A stretch of 64,000 bases of DNA, from assembly GCA_019695035.1 (NCBI GenBank), contig JAIBAU010000005.1:62001-126000 (forward strand). Direction: 5' to 3'. Source of the stretch: Caulobacteraceae bacterium. GTDB lineage: Bacteria; Pseudomonadota; Alphaproteobacteria; Caulobacterales; Caulobacteraceae. Below, one piece after another: positions 1 through 8,635 of this stretch (position 1 is its first letter; each line of letters starts with the position of its first letter). The notes under the pieces are model-generated. The model did no database searches and was not told the DNA's origin. It saw nothing but the letters and a program-made list of their open reading frames with translations. The translations under genes were made by a program, and so were the position numbers.

Positions 1-8
1 TCCTCTGC

Positions 9-767
9 GTGCTTCTGGGCGGAGCCCTGTGGGCCGCGCTCTGGTACGGCTGGGTGGCCAGGAGGGGCCGCGAGGTGGGCGCGACCCTGTTCGGCGTGGT
101 GTTCGTGGCGACCCTGGCCGGGGCCGGCGGGGCCGTCTGGACGAAGCGCCAGGCCGAGGCGGGGCCGCGCGAGGTCGCAGCCATGGAAGTCCAGTGGAGC
201 CGTACCCAGGACCGCGACGTCGGCGCCCTGGTCGGCGAGCTGAACGCCATGCGCCTGGCCGAGGTTCTGGACGCCAAGGCGATCGACAAGGACAAGGACT
301 TCTCCGAAGCCGCCGCCCGCCTGGCCCGCGCGCGGTCCGTCATCGACAAGCACCGCCGCTGGCGCGAGCAACGCATCAATGATTACCGCAAGAAGATCGC
401 CGGACTGCCGGGCAAGGCCGCCGACCGCCGGCGCGTGCTCGCGGCCTTCGAGCGCCAGCGTCTGAAGACCGAGGTGATCGTCCAGGAATTCTACGACGAG
501 GTGGAGAACGCCCTGATCGAGACCGAGGCCCTGTCCAAATTCCTGCATCGAAACCGGGGCCGCTGGCGGGTCGACCGCAACATGATCACCTTCAGCTCCA
601 GGTCGGATTTCGACTACTTCGCCCGCGGCGTGCGCCACTTCGAGGAGGCCTTCTCGAGCCAGGCCTCGCTGCGCTGGGACCTGCGCGGCAATCCCTTGCT
701 GGACCACAGCCAGCCGCTGTTCCCCGACCTGAAACCTTCCCCGAGGCACAACTTCGTGCTCTTCTGA
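9..767 (+). CDS. Hypothetical membrane-anchored coiled-coil protein (5' end may lie outside window)
   Basis: The frame is open to the window edge, and the first usable codon is a GTG at position 9, so the true N-terminus may be missing. The visible protein has about 252 residues: one or two hydrophobic segments in the first 45 residues, then a charged helical region (roughly residues 60-180, rich in Ala, Arg, Lys, Glu) that looks like a coiled coil, then a mixed C-terminal part. I do not recognise a family. The arrangement suggests an inner-membrane protein with a soluble helical domain; the function is unknown. Confidence 0.7.
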   Translation: MLLGGALWAALWYGWVARRGREVGATLFGVVFVATLAGAGGAVWTKRQAEAGPREVAAMEVQWSRTQDRDVGALVGELNAMRLAEVLDAKAIDKDKDFSEAAARLARARSVIDKHRRWREQRINDYRKKIAGLPGKAADRRRVLAAFERQRLKTEVIVQEFYDEVENALIETEALSKFLHRNRGRWRVDRNMITFSSRSDFDYFARGVRHFEEAFSSQASLRWDLRGNPLLDHSQPLFPDLKPSPRHNFVLF

Positions 768-837
768 GGCGGTCTATAGCCGGTGGGTGGGCCTTGCTTG
801 GCTATCGTCAGGCCCTGTCTGCCCGCCGGCCAATCCC

Positions 838-1590
838 CTAAAGCGCCATCGACGAGGTCGTGAGCCGCCCGTTCGCGTTGAGCGCCGCTGCGTCCAGGCT
901 CGACGTGCTCAACGCCGCCTTCAGCATCTCGACCGTGCGCCGCTTGACCCGCGAGCGCCCGGAGGTCGGCGCATAGCGCACCGCCCCGAACACGACCGAC
1001 GCCAACTCGACCACGTCCCTGAAGCGCGCGCCGTCCAGCACCACCGTCGCCCCGGAGCCCAGCGCCGCCTGCAGATCGGCCTGCAGCTTGCCGTCGCGCA
1101 CCCCGCCTGAACTACGCCGCGCCAGGTGCACCACAAGACCCGGCCGCTCCGCGGCCGGGATGGCCTCGACCAGGCGCCTGTAGAGCGACGCATGGGCCGC
1201 CTGCCGGGCGGCGGCGGGCCGCCCCGCCCAGTTGGTGAAGCCGGGAGCGGTGACAGACGTCAGCTTCACAGCGGGATCACCGGCGAGGTGTTTGAACGCC
1301 GGTTCCAGGTAGGCGAGCTTGTAGCGATTGGTGGAGGCGAAGCTCAGGTCGGTGCGGAACCTTGACTGCCGCCGCAGCGTCGCCAGCGCCAACACCAGCG
1401 CCGCCGGGTCACGCGTCGCCAGCAGGCCGACGGAGAATCCCGGCTGCCCCACCGCGCCGTTCTCGACCGGAAACAGGTGCAGCACGCCGTCGGCGCCGGC
1501 CCGCGCACTCTGCGCCTTCTTCTGGCAAGCCGCGAGTCCGGTCGCGGCGGCAAGACCGGCGGAGATCAGGCGCCTGCGGTCGGTGGCCAT
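838..1590 (-). CDS. Hypothetical lipoprotein with Tat-like signal
   Basis: A 250-residue protein. The N-terminus has a twin-arginine-like RRR run, a hydrophobic stretch and a lipobox-like LAAC near residue 22, so it is probably exported and lipidated. The mature part is predicted soluble, with a Ser/Arg-rich middle. No catalytic signature or family was recognised. It converges with the preceding gene and is followed on the same strand direction by nothing closely coupled. High GC at third codon positions supports real coding. Confidence 0.7.
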   Translation of the reverse strand: MATDRRRLISAGLAAATGLAACQKKAQSARAGADGVLHLFPVENGAVGQPGFSVGLLATRDPAALVLALATLRRQSRFRTDLSFASTNRYKLAYLEPAFKHLAGDPAVKLTSVTAPGFTNWAGRPAAARQAAHASLYRRLVEAIPAAERPGLVVHLARRSSGGVRDGKLQADLQAALGSGATVVLDGARFRDVVELASVVFGAVRYAPTSGRSRVKRRTVEMLKAALSTSSLDAAALNANGRLTTSSMAL

Positions 1591-1667
1591 GGGCTTCCTC
1601 CAACACCGGAGGGTCGGGGACGCGCTACTGACCGGGACTGTGACGCTTTCAGCCGGGAAAGGTCAAA

Positions 1668-2111
1668 TCAGGCAGGGCAGAGCGGCACGCCGGCGTCGCG
1701 ATGGATCGTGTCGCGCAAGGCGCGGGCGTCCCAGCCCTGTTCGCCATAGACCACCACCTCGCCGCCGGTGATCGGATCGCGCAGCACCGGGGCCATCAGC
1801 ACCTTGCCGTTCAGCACGATCGCGATCTTCTCACCGACATGGGCGGTGGTGACCTCGCTCAGGCGCTGCCTGTGCGAGCCATCGAAGACCAGCCTCACGT
1901 TCGGCCCCACGGCGGGCGCATCGTCCGGCGCCCCCGCGAGGCCGACGCACGTCACATCCGACCCTGACAGCAGCAGCGCCCCGTCGGCGTTCTCGGTCCG
2001 GAAGCTGAGATTGGCGGGATCTGGAGCGGCCTCGACCATGGCGGGGACACACATCCCCAGAACCATGACGAGGGCCATGAAAGCGAGGCCGATGCGGCGC
2101 AGCATGCGCAT
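1668..2111 (-). CDS. Exported protein resembling a stand-alone SecD P1-head subdomain
   Basis: A 147-residue protein with a clear signal peptide (hydrophobic residues about 8-28, cleavage after the AxA-like VEA-A). The mature part contains a stretch of the form LVFDGS...Q..LSEVT..HVGEKIAIVLNGKVL.APVL.DPITGGEVVVYG. That matches the P1 head region of SecD, where a similar phrase (IA-V-DG-V---P-I---I--G) is conserved. It lacks all SecD transmembrane helices, so it cannot be the translocase subunit itself. It could be an independent periplasmic fold of the same superfamily. The match is from memory of the SecD motif, not a search. Confidence 0.75.
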   Translation of the reverse strand: MRMLRRIGLAFMALVMVLGMCVPAMVEAAPDPANLSFRTENADGALLLSGSDVTCVGLAGAPDDAPAVGPNVRLVFDGSHRQRLSEVTTAHVGEKIAIVLNGKVLMAPVLRDPITGGEVVVYGEQGWDARALRDTIHRDAGVPLCPA

Positions 2112-2221
2112 GAGATCATCTCCGGTCTGTCTGAACCGGATTTCGGGAGCGCGGCCGGGCCGATCAAGCTCTGGCGCAGAAGCGAATGGCGCCTATGTGA
2201 GACGGCTGGCCGCTCGGCGGC

Positions 2222-2446
2222 CTATTCGCGGTCTTTCGGCTCGACCCACTCCATCTCGTTGTCCTTGCCGGCCTTCCAGTGCGGCGGCGTGCCCATCTTC
2301 GGGCTGTGGCGCTTGGCCTGGCCGTTGCAGACGATGATCAGCTCTTCGACCTTCTTCCCGTCGCGCTCGTAGCTGTCCATGACCAGGACCGAGAAGCCCT
2401 CCCGATTGCGGGCGCGGGTGTTCGTGGTTCGCTTGGGGCGGCTCAT
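2222..2446 (-). CDS. Small conserved hypothetical protein (74 aa)
   Basis: A 74-residue, soluble, basic then acidic protein lying one base downstream of the phosphomannomutase gene on the same strand, so very probably co-transcribed. It has a single Cys in a VCNGQAKR context and a tryptophan-containing C-terminus ending in charged residues. I do not recognise a named family. Its translational proximity to the sugar-phosphate mutase is the only functional hint. Confidence 0.7.
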   Translation of the reverse strand: MSRPKRTTNTRARNREGFSVLVMDSYERDGKKVEELIIVCNGQAKRHSPKMGTPPHWKAGKDNEMEWVEPKDRE

Positions 2447-2447
2447 C

Positions 2448-3953
2448 TCAGATCTCCTGGTTGTAGGCGCCGACTTCGGCGTGGGCGGCGAGGCGGGGCT
2501 TCACTTCCTCGCGGAACAGGCGGCGCATGTCGTCTTCCGACTGGGTGCTTTCGACCACGACGACGATCTCGGGCTTGTTGGACGAGGCGCGAACCAGCAC
2601 CCAGGAGCCGTCCTCTAGCGCGACGCGCACGCCATTCACGGTGATCACCTCGGTGATGGCGCGGCCGCAGACCTTGCCGCCGGCGGCGGCGAGGTCCTGG
2701 TACGCCCTCACCACTGCCTCGACCACGCCGTACTTGGTTTCGTCGGCGCAATGCGGGCTCATGGTCAGCGAGGTCCAGGCCACCGGCAGGGCGGCCTTCA
2801 GTTCGCTCAGCTTCTTGCCGGGATTGCGGTCCAGCATCGCCAGAATGGCCGAGCCGGCGACGATGCCGTCGTCATAGCCACGGCCCAGCGGCGGGTTGAA
2901 GAAGAAGTGGCCCGACTTCTCGAACCCGGCCAGGGCGCCCAGCTCGGCCGTCTTGCGCTTGATGTAGCTGTGGCCGGTCTTCCAGTAGACGGTGGTTGCG
3001 CCGTTGGCCTTCAGCACCTCGTCGGTGGCGTAGAGGCCGGTCGATTTCACGTCGACGACGAAGGTGGCGGCGGGATGCAGGGCGCTAAGGTCGCGGGCCA
3101 GCATCAGGCCGATCTTGTCCGCGAATATCTCCTCGCCGGTGTCGTCCACGACGCCGCAGCGGTCGCCGTCGCCGTCGAAGCCCAGCGCCAGGTCCGCCCC
3201 CGTCTCGCGCACCCGCTTGGCCATCTCCATCAGCATGTGATGGTCTTCGGGATTGGGATTGTACTTCGGGAAGGTCCAGTCGAGCTCGCAATCCATCTCG
3301 ATGACCTCGGCGCCCATGGCCCGAAGCGCATCGGGGGCGAAGGCGCCGGCCGTGCCGTTTCCGCAGGCGCAGACCACCTTCAGGGACCGCGTCAGCTGCA
3401 CCCGGTCGGTGATGTCCTTGAGGAAGCGCTCGCGTACGCCCTCGACGACGGTGACCGACCCGCCGGGCCGTTCGACCCAGCGGGCCTCCAGCACGATGTC
3501 CTTCAAGGGCCCGATCTCGTCGGGGCCGAAGGTCAGGGGCGGCTGGGCGCCCATCTTCACGCCGGTCCAGCCGTTCTCGTTGTGCGAGGCGGTGACCATG
3601 GCCACGCAGGGCGCATCGAGGTCGAACTGGGCGAAATAGGCCATGGGCGAGAGCGCCAGGCCGATGTCCAGCACCTCGCAGCCCGAGGCGACGAGGCCCT
3701 TGATCAGGCTCTGCTTCACCGTCTCGGAATAGGAGCGGTAGTCATGGCCGACGACGATGCGCGGCTTGACCGTGGCCTGATGGATGTAGGTCCCCAGGCC
3801 CAGGCCCAGCGCCTCGATCCCCGGAAGGTTGATTTCCTTCTCCAGCACCCAGCGCGCGTCGTACTCGCGGAAGCCCGTCGGCTTCACGAGGGGGTCGGTG
3901 ACGAACGCCGGCGAGGCGGGATCCATCTCGGCGCGCGGCTTTGGCAGGGACAT
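2448..3953 (-). CDS. Phosphomannomutase/phosphoglucomutase (alpha-D-phosphohexomutase family)
   Basis: A 501-residue alpha-D-phosphohexomutase that interconverts hexose 6- and 1-phosphates, supplying mannose-1-P or glucose-1-P for nucleotide sugars used in LPS and capsule. The phosphoserine loop TASHNE is at residues 121-126 (Ser123), the metal loop is DGDGDR (about residue 260), the sugar-binding loop contains EKSGH, and the C-terminal phosphate-binding loop is RASSNKPE. All four active-site loops are present, so the enzyme should be active. Close relatives are called manB, algC or pgm; the exact substrate cannot be read from the sequence. An AAGGAG lies upstream of the start. Confidence 0.93.
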   Translation of the reverse strand: MSLPKPRAEMDPASPAFVTDPLVKPTGFREYDARWVLEKEINLPGIEALGLGLGTYIHQATVKPRIVVGHDYRSYSETVKQSLIKGLVASGCEVLDIGLALSPMAYFAQFDLDAPCVAMVTASHNENGWTGVKMGAQPPLTFGPDEIGPLKDIVLEARWVERPGGSVTVVEGVRERFLKDITDRVQLTRSLKVVCACGNGTAGAFAPDALRAMGAEVIEMDCELDWTFPKYNPNPEDHHMLMEMAKRVRETGADLALGFDGDGDRCGVVDDTGEEIFADKIGLMLARDLSALHPAATFVVDVKSTGLYATDEVLKANGATTVYWKTGHSYIKRKTAELGALAGFEKSGHFFFNPPLGRGYDDGIVAGSAILAMLDRNPGKKLSELKAALPVAWTSLTMSPHCADETKYGVVEAVVRAYQDLAAAGGKVCGRAITEVITVNGVRVALEDGSWVLVRASSNKPEIVVVVESTQSEDDMRRLFREEVKPRLAAHAEVGAYNQEI

Positions 3954-4024
3954 GCGGGAGTCGACTCCTTGGAGAGAGCGCCTTTAAGGTCGCCTCCGGG
4001 GTTCTTCGCAAGGGGGGACAACGC

Positions 4025-4750
4025 ATGACGCGCACGATCGTCGCCGCCGCGGCGGGACTGGCGGCGCTGCTCCTGGCCTCGGCCACTGCGGCCGAGACCT
4101 TCACCGTCCTGCCCGACCAGACCTTCGACGTCCGCCAGCCCGGCCCGCGCGGCGACATCGCCATCTGGGTCGCCGATCCGCCGCCGCAGCCGGGCTTCAA
4201 CGCCATCCGCGCCTGCGCCCGCGTCTCGGCTTTCGACGAGCACCGGCTGTTCTCGCCCCTGTTCAGCGTCATCCTCATCGCCGGCGACGAGGTGCTGCGC
4301 CTGCGCTTCGTCAACGACGACCGCAGCACGACCCTGCTGCCCGTCTACATCCGTCGGGACAGCGTGGAGTCGCCCGACACGGCCGTCACCTCCGGCAGCC
4401 GCCGCAAGGTGAAGAAGGAAGTGCGCATGGGTCCCGTGGTCGAACTCGGCCAGCCCTTCGACCTGGGACTGTCATGGACGCCCGACGGCGTCGTCGACGT
4501 CATGGTCAAGACCGGCGGGCGCGAGAACCACGTGTCCGTGCGCCTCAAGACCGCGCCAACCGGCGTGCGCGTCGTCGCCTCGACCGGGACCTGGCGGCTG
4601 ACTCCCTTCGAGTTCGGGGTGACGACGCCGGACGATCCGAACCTCGATCCAGACCTGCGGCCCAAAGCCGGCTGCGACTCGCCCGCCGCCGCGCACATCG
4701 ACGAGTCGCCGGACCCCGAGGAGGAGAAGATCGAGGATTCGCCGGTCTAG
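4025..4750 (+). CDS. Exported hypothetical protein
   Basis: The start is placed at the ATG at 4025 because a strong purine run (AAGGGGGG) lies just upstream and the codon opens a textbook signal peptide (MTR followed by about 18 hydrophobic residues, cleavage after TAA-A). The frame extends further upstream, but that part is unlikely to be translated. The mature protein is about 220 residues, soluble, beta-rich in appearance, with an acidic C-terminal tail. No family recognised. Its stop codon overlaps the stop of the convergent kdsD gene through a shared CTAG. Confidence 0.8.
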   Translation: MTRTIVAAAAGLAALLLASATAAETFTVLPDQTFDVRQPGPRGDIAIWVADPPPQPGFNAIRACARVSAFDEHRLFSPLFSVILIAGDEVLRLRFVNDDRSTTLLPVYIRRDSVESPDTAVTSGSRRKVKKEVRMGPVVELGQPFDLGLSWTPDGVVDVMVKTGGRENHVSVRLKTAPTGVRVVASTGTWRLTPFEFGVTTPDDPNLDPDLRPKAGCDSPAAAHIDESPDPEEEKIEDSPV

Positions 4751-5706
4751 AGCACGCCCGCGCGCAGCAGGTCGTGGACGTGCAGGATGCCGACCGGCGC
4801 CTGGGTCTCGTCGACCACAAACAACACGGTCACCCCGCGGTCGTTCATAAGCTTCAGAGCCTCCCCGGCGAGCATGCCGGGCGAAACGGTCAGCGGCCCC
4901 CGCGTCATCACCTCTCCGGCGGTATGGGTCAGCAAGCCGTCCATGTGGCGGCGCAGGTCGCCGTCGGTGATCATGCCTGCAAGCCGGCCGCCATCGGTCA
5001 CACCGACGCAGCCGAAGTGCTTCTCGGTCATCACCAGTAGGGCGTCCGGCATGGCGGCGTCGGGCGGCACAGTCGGCACCTCCGCACCCCGGTGCATCAG
5101 GTCGGCCACGGTGCGCAGCAGGGAGCCCAGCTTGCCGCCCGGGTGGAAAACCTTGAAGTCCCCGGCGGTGAAACCGCGCCGCTCAACCAGCGCCACCGCC
5201 AGGGCGTCGCCAAGTGCGATCTGCAGGGTGGTGGAGGTTGTGGGCGCATCCACGCCCTCGGCCGCTTCGGGCGCAGCCGGCAGCTCCAGCAGGACGTCCG
5301 AGGCCTTGCCGAGCGCCGATCCCGCGACCGCGGTCATCCCGATCAACGGGATGCCGAAGCGCTTGGCGTAGGCCACGACGTCGGCCAGTTCCTTGGTCTC
5401 GCCGGACTTGGAAAGCGCCAGCACGGCGTCTTCCTGGCGCACGATCCCGAGGTCGCCGTGGCTGGCCTCGGTGGCGTGCACAAAGACCGAGGGGGTCCCT
5501 GTGGACGCCAGGGTGGCGGAAATCTTCCGGGCCACGTGACCCGACTTGCCCACGCCGGTGCACACCAGCTGGCCCTTCAGCCCGTGCACCAGCTCGACGG
5601 CGCGGGAGAAGGCCCCGTCCAGGCCGTCAGCCATCTGGCCCAGCGCGTCGGCCTCGGTGCGCAGGACGCGGCGGCCGACCTCGGCGGCGTTGAAGGACTG
5701 GCTCAC
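4747..5706 (-). CDS. kdsD: Arabinose-5-phosphate isomerase (KdsD/KpsF)
   Basis: A 319-residue enzyme that converts ribulose-5-phosphate to arabinose-5-phosphate, the first step of KDO synthesis for lipopolysaccharide. An N-terminal SIS sugar-isomerase domain (about residues 30-165) carries TGVGKSGH, ATEASHGDLG and LSKSGET; a pair of CBS domains (about 200-319) follows. This is the full family architecture and normal length. The start overlaps the stop of the upstream 90-codon gene by four bases (ATGA), so the two are translationally coupled. The stop codon shares CTAG with the convergent gene. Confidence 0.95.
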   Translation of the reverse strand: MSQSFNAAEVGRRVLRTEADALGQMADGLDGAFSRAVELVHGLKGQLVCTGVGKSGHVARKISATLASTGTPSVFVHATEASHGDLGIVRQEDAVLALSKSGETKELADVVAYAKRFGIPLIGMTAVAGSALGKASDVLLELPAAPEAAEGVDAPTTSTTLQIALGDALAVALVERRGFTAGDFKVFHPGGKLGSLLRTVADLMHRGAEVPTVPPDAAMPDALLVMTEKHFGCVGVTDGGRLAGMITDGDLRRHMDGLLTHTAGEVMTRGPLTVSPGMLAGEALKLMNDRGVTVLFVVDETQAPVGILHVHDLLRAGVL

Positions 5707-5975
5707 CGGCTCTTCTCCGCGGGCAGGGCGTCGGGCGCCTGGATGCCGCCAGAGGCGCGCTCGCGCGCGGCCCGGGCGGCGCGCAGGATGTCCTTGCGCG
5801 CCTTGGCCTTCTTTTCATCGACCTTGACGTAGTCCGGGATGATCACGGCGTGGCCGAAGGGCGCCGGCGACCGCGCCCCGATCCCCTGGGGCCACACGGC
5901 CGCCAGGGCGATCATCAGCACGGCGGCGATCAGCAGTCCTCCGAAGAACCAGCGGTCGGGAAGGCGCAACAACAT
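5703..5975 (-). CDS. Small single-pass membrane protein upstream of kdsD
   Basis: A 90-residue protein with an N-terminal transmembrane helix (about residues 11-30) and a basic, Ala/Arg/Lys-rich tail that is probably helical. It overlaps the kdsD start by four bases. In other proteobacteria the kdsD region carries small bitopic Lpt proteins, but this one is much shorter than LptC and shows no recognisable LptC domain, so I leave the function open. Coupling suggests an envelope role. Confidence 0.7.
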   Translation of the reverse strand: MLLRLPDRWFFGGLLIAAVLMIALAAVWPQGIGARSPAPFGHAVIIPDYVKVDEKKAKARKDILRAARAARERASGGIQAPDALPAEKSR

Positions 5976-6114
5976 GGCCGGGGGCTATAGACCGCGCGGG
6001 GCGCCGCGTCACGGGGTTACGCCCGACGGATGCGCCCCAGGCGACCGGCAGGGGTTTGCGGCTCGCCGCTGCAGCCTCTAAACCCGCCCGCACAGCCGCA
6101 ATCCGGAGTCCCCC

Positions 6115-6828
6115 ATGCCGCGCCTTGTCCTCCTGCGCCACGGCCAGAGCCAGTGGAACCTCGAGAACCGCTTTACCGGCTGGGTGGATGTGGACCTGAC
6201 CGCGGAGGGCGAAGCCCAGGCGCGGCGCGCGGGCGAGCAGATCAAGGCCGAGGGGGTGCATTTCGACCGGGCCTTCACCTCGGTGCTGACGCGCGCCATT
6301 CGGACCTGCGGCCTCGCGCTGCAGTCGGCGGGCCAGTCCGACTGCCCGGTGACCGAGGACTGGCGCCTGAACGAGCGCCACTACGGCGGCCTTACCGGCC
6401 TGGACAAGACCGAGACGGCTGCCAAGCATGGAGCCGAGCAGGTCAAGCTCTGGCGCCGATCCTACGACATTCCGCCCCCGGACATGCCCGCCGACAGCCC
6501 CTGGAGTTTCGCCAACGATCCCCGCTACGCCGGCATCGACATCCCGGCCACCGAAAGCCTCAAGACCACCCTCGACCGGGTGTTGCCCGCCTGGCAGGGC
6601 GATATCGCGCCGCTGCTCCGCCGGGGCGAGACCCTTCTGGTCGCCGCCCACGGCAATTCCCTGCGGGCCATCGTCAAGCTGCTGTTCAACGTCGGCGAGG
6701 GCGAAATCGTCCATGTCGAGATCCCGACGGGCAACCCGCTGCTGATCGATCTGGACGGTGAGCTCAAGCCCCTGTCGGCCCGCTACCTCGACGAAGGCCG
6801 GGCCCAGCCTCTGCCGCGGGTCGCGTGA
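6115..6828 (+). CDS. gpmA: 2,3-bisphosphoglycerate-dependent phosphoglycerate mutase
   Basis: A 237-residue glycolytic mutase interconverting 3- and 2-phosphoglycerate. The catalytic [10 protein letters not shown] is at residues 5-14 (phospho-accepting His9), followed by [11 protein letters not shown], the [13 protein letters not shown] signature near residue 85, and the second catalytic His in [10 protein letters not shown]. Length and motifs are typical of GpmA rather than the broader phosphatase group. The stop overlaps the GTG of the following deaminase gene. Confidence 0.96.
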   Translation: MPRLVLLRHGQSQWNLENRFTGWVDVDLTAEGEAQARRAGEQIKAEGVHFDRAFTSVLTRAIRTCGLALQSAGQSDCPVTEDWRLNERHYGGLTGLDKTETAAKHGAEQVKLWRRSYDIPPPDMPADSPWSFANDPRYAGIDIPATESLKTTLDRVLPAWQGDIAPLLRRGETLLVAAHGNSLRAIVKLLFNVGEGEIVHVEIPTGNPLLIDLDGELKPLSARYLDEGRAQPLPRVA

Positions 6829-7271
6829 ACGCGGGCGACGAGCGCTTCATGCGGCTGGCCATCGCCGAGGCGCAACAGAACCACGGCCTGACCGCACCCA
6901 ACCCCTCGGTCGGCTGCGTGCTGGTCGTCGCGGGCGAGGTCATCGCCGCCGCCGCCACGGCCCCGGGGGGACGGCCCCATGCGGAGGAACAGGCGCTCGA
7001 CACGGCCGGCGAGGCCGCGCGCGGTTGCACGGCCTACGTCACGCTCGAACCCTGCGGGGCCCGCTCGTCGGGCTCGACTTCCTGCGCCGAACGGTTGGCG
7101 CGCGCCGGCGCCGCCCGCGTGGTCATCGCCTGCGAGGATCCGTCGCCGTTCGCGTCCGGCCAGGGTGTCGAGCGCCTGCGGGCGGCCGGAATCATGGTTG
7201 ACGCCGGCGTGCTCGCGGACGAGGCCGCTCCGCTCTACGCGGCCTGGGTCAAGGCGATGGGCGATCCATGA
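6825..7271 (+). CDS. Stand-alone RibD-type deaminase-domain protein
   Basis: A 148-residue protein of the cytidine/deoxycytidylate deaminase fold, with zinc ligands in HAEE (about residue 47) and PC-x9-C (about residues 72-83). The phrase [14 protein letters not shown] is typical of the RibD deaminase domain, which acts on the pyrimidine intermediate of riboflavin synthesis. The RibD reductase domain is absent and the protein ends where that domain would begin. The usual PPC of RibD is replaced by TSC. Starts with GTG overlapping the gpmA stop (GTGA). It may act on another substrate or be a second deaminase. Confidence 0.85.
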   Translation: MNAGDERFMRLAIAEAQQNHGLTAPNPSVGCVLVVAGEVIAAAATAPGGRPHAEEQALDTAGEAARGCTAYVTLEPCGARSSGSTSCAERLARAGAARVVIACEDPSPFASGQGVERLRAAGIMVDAGVLADEAAPLYAAWVKAMGDP

Positions 7272-7320
7272 AGGGTTAACCGTCGCCGCGCGATAACACC
7301 GGCCGAACCTGGAGTCGTCC

Positions 7321-8565
7321 ATGGCCGCCCGCGAGGCCGGCGCGCGTCTCAAGCGCCTGAGCCAGCCCGAGATCGACGCGATCTGCAAGAAGCACGACCG
7401 CCTCTGGTCGTCGATGCCCGGCGGCGCGCGCGCCGTTTTCGCCTGGTGCGATCTTCAGGGCGCCAACCTGCGCGGCCGCAACCTGTCCGACGCCGACTTC
7501 ACGGGAGCCTGCCTGGTGGGGGCCGACCTCAGCGATGCGCGGCTGGAGGGCGCCAACTTCTTCGGGGCCGACGTGCAGGAGGCGAACCTCTCCGGCGCCA
7601 GCCTGCGGCGCTCGGACCTGCGCGGCGCCTGCCTGCGCGGCGCCAATCTGTCCGGAGCCGACCTGTTCGAAGCCGATCTGCGCGAGGGCGTCATCGCCGC
7701 CGCGGACGCAGCCCTCGGCATCCGCGTGCTGGAGAGCCCGCTACGGGCCTCCGAGGCCCAGGGCGCGAACCTTTCGGGCGCGAACCTGGAGCGGTCCAAG
7801 CTGTCGGGCATCGTGGCCCTGAAGGCGGACTTCTCCGACGCGGTGATGAAGGACTGCAAGCTGATCCGCGCCAACCTGAAACAGGCCAACTTCCACGGCG
7901 CGGACCTGGCCGGCGCGGACCTCACCTCGGCGGACCTGTCCGGAGCGGACCTCCGCGACGCCGTGCTGGTGGGCGCCAAGACCGGCATGTGGCGCACAGA
8001 CGGGGCGGACATGACCGGGGCCCTGACCGACAAGCCGGTCGGCGTGGCCGTAGAAAGGCTCCCCTACGACGAGATGCTGCGCGACCACGCCCTGTGGTGC
8101 GAGACCGCCGGCGCCCAGGGCAAGCCCTCCGCCTTCGACAAGGCCGACCTGAGGGCTCTCAGGTCCATCCGCGGTCTCAACCTCACAGCCCTGTCCGCGC
8201 GCGGCGCGGTCTTCTACGGCCTGGACATGGAGGGCGTACAGCTGCAGGGCGCTCACCTCGAGAATGCTGACCTCCGTGGCTGCAACCTGCGACACGCGGA
8301 CCTGCGCGGAGCGCGGCTGGGCGGGGCGCGGCTCTCGGGTTCGGATCTGCGCGAATGCCGCCTTGGGCCCCTGATGATCGGCGAGGACCGGATCCTGCCG
8401 GCCGACCTCACCGCCGCCCAGCTCAAGAACGCCGACTTGTCCGGGGCGGTGATGAACCGCGCCGTCCTGAAGGACGCTGACCTGACCCGCGCCAATCTCC
8501 GGGGGGCCGACCTGCGCAACGCCGACCTGACGGGCGCGCGCAAAGCCGGTGCGGTCGGCCTCTGA
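7321..8565 (+). CDS. Pentapeptide-repeat protein (first of tandem pair)
   Basis: A 414-residue protein made mostly of A(D/N)L-x-x pentapeptide repeats in two blocks, about residues 40-240 and 285-410, which should form two right-handed quadrilateral beta-helices. The blocks are separated by a non-repeat linker containing WCETAGAQGKPS. An N-terminal segment of about 35 residues (RLSQPEIDAI...) precedes the repeats. No signal peptide or enzyme domain is present. It is a tandem paralogue of the next gene. The function of such proteins cannot be told from the repeats; some mimic DNA. Confidence 0.9.
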   Translation: MAAREAGARLKRLSQPEIDAICKKHDRLWSSMPGGARAVFAWCDLQGANLRGRNLSDADFTGACLVGADLSDARLEGANFFGADVQEANLSGASLRRSDLRGACLRGANLSGADLFEADLREGVIAAADAALGIRVLESPLRASEAQGANLSGANLERSKLSGIVALKADFSDAVMKDCKLIRANLKQANFHGADLAGADLTSADLSGADLRDAVLVGAKTGMWRTDGADMTGALTDKPVGVAVERLPYDEMLRDHALWCETAGAQGKPSAFDKADLRALRSIRGLNLTALSARGAVFYGLDMEGVQLQGAHLENADLRGCNLRHADLRGARLGGARLSGSDLRECRLGPLMIGEDRILPADLTAAQLKNADLSGAVMNRAVLKDADLTRANLRGADLRNADLTGARKAGAVGL

Positions 8566-8635
8566 GTCGCGCGCCGGTTAACCGCTCGGCGACGATTGGC
8601 GGCGTAGAATAACGTCGTTACGGGGGAACTTGAGC

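Noticed and set aside
2751-4028. A plus-strand frame opposite the phosphohexomutase
   Set aside because: The minus strand carries the four active-site loops of the enzyme. The plus frame is a reading shadow.
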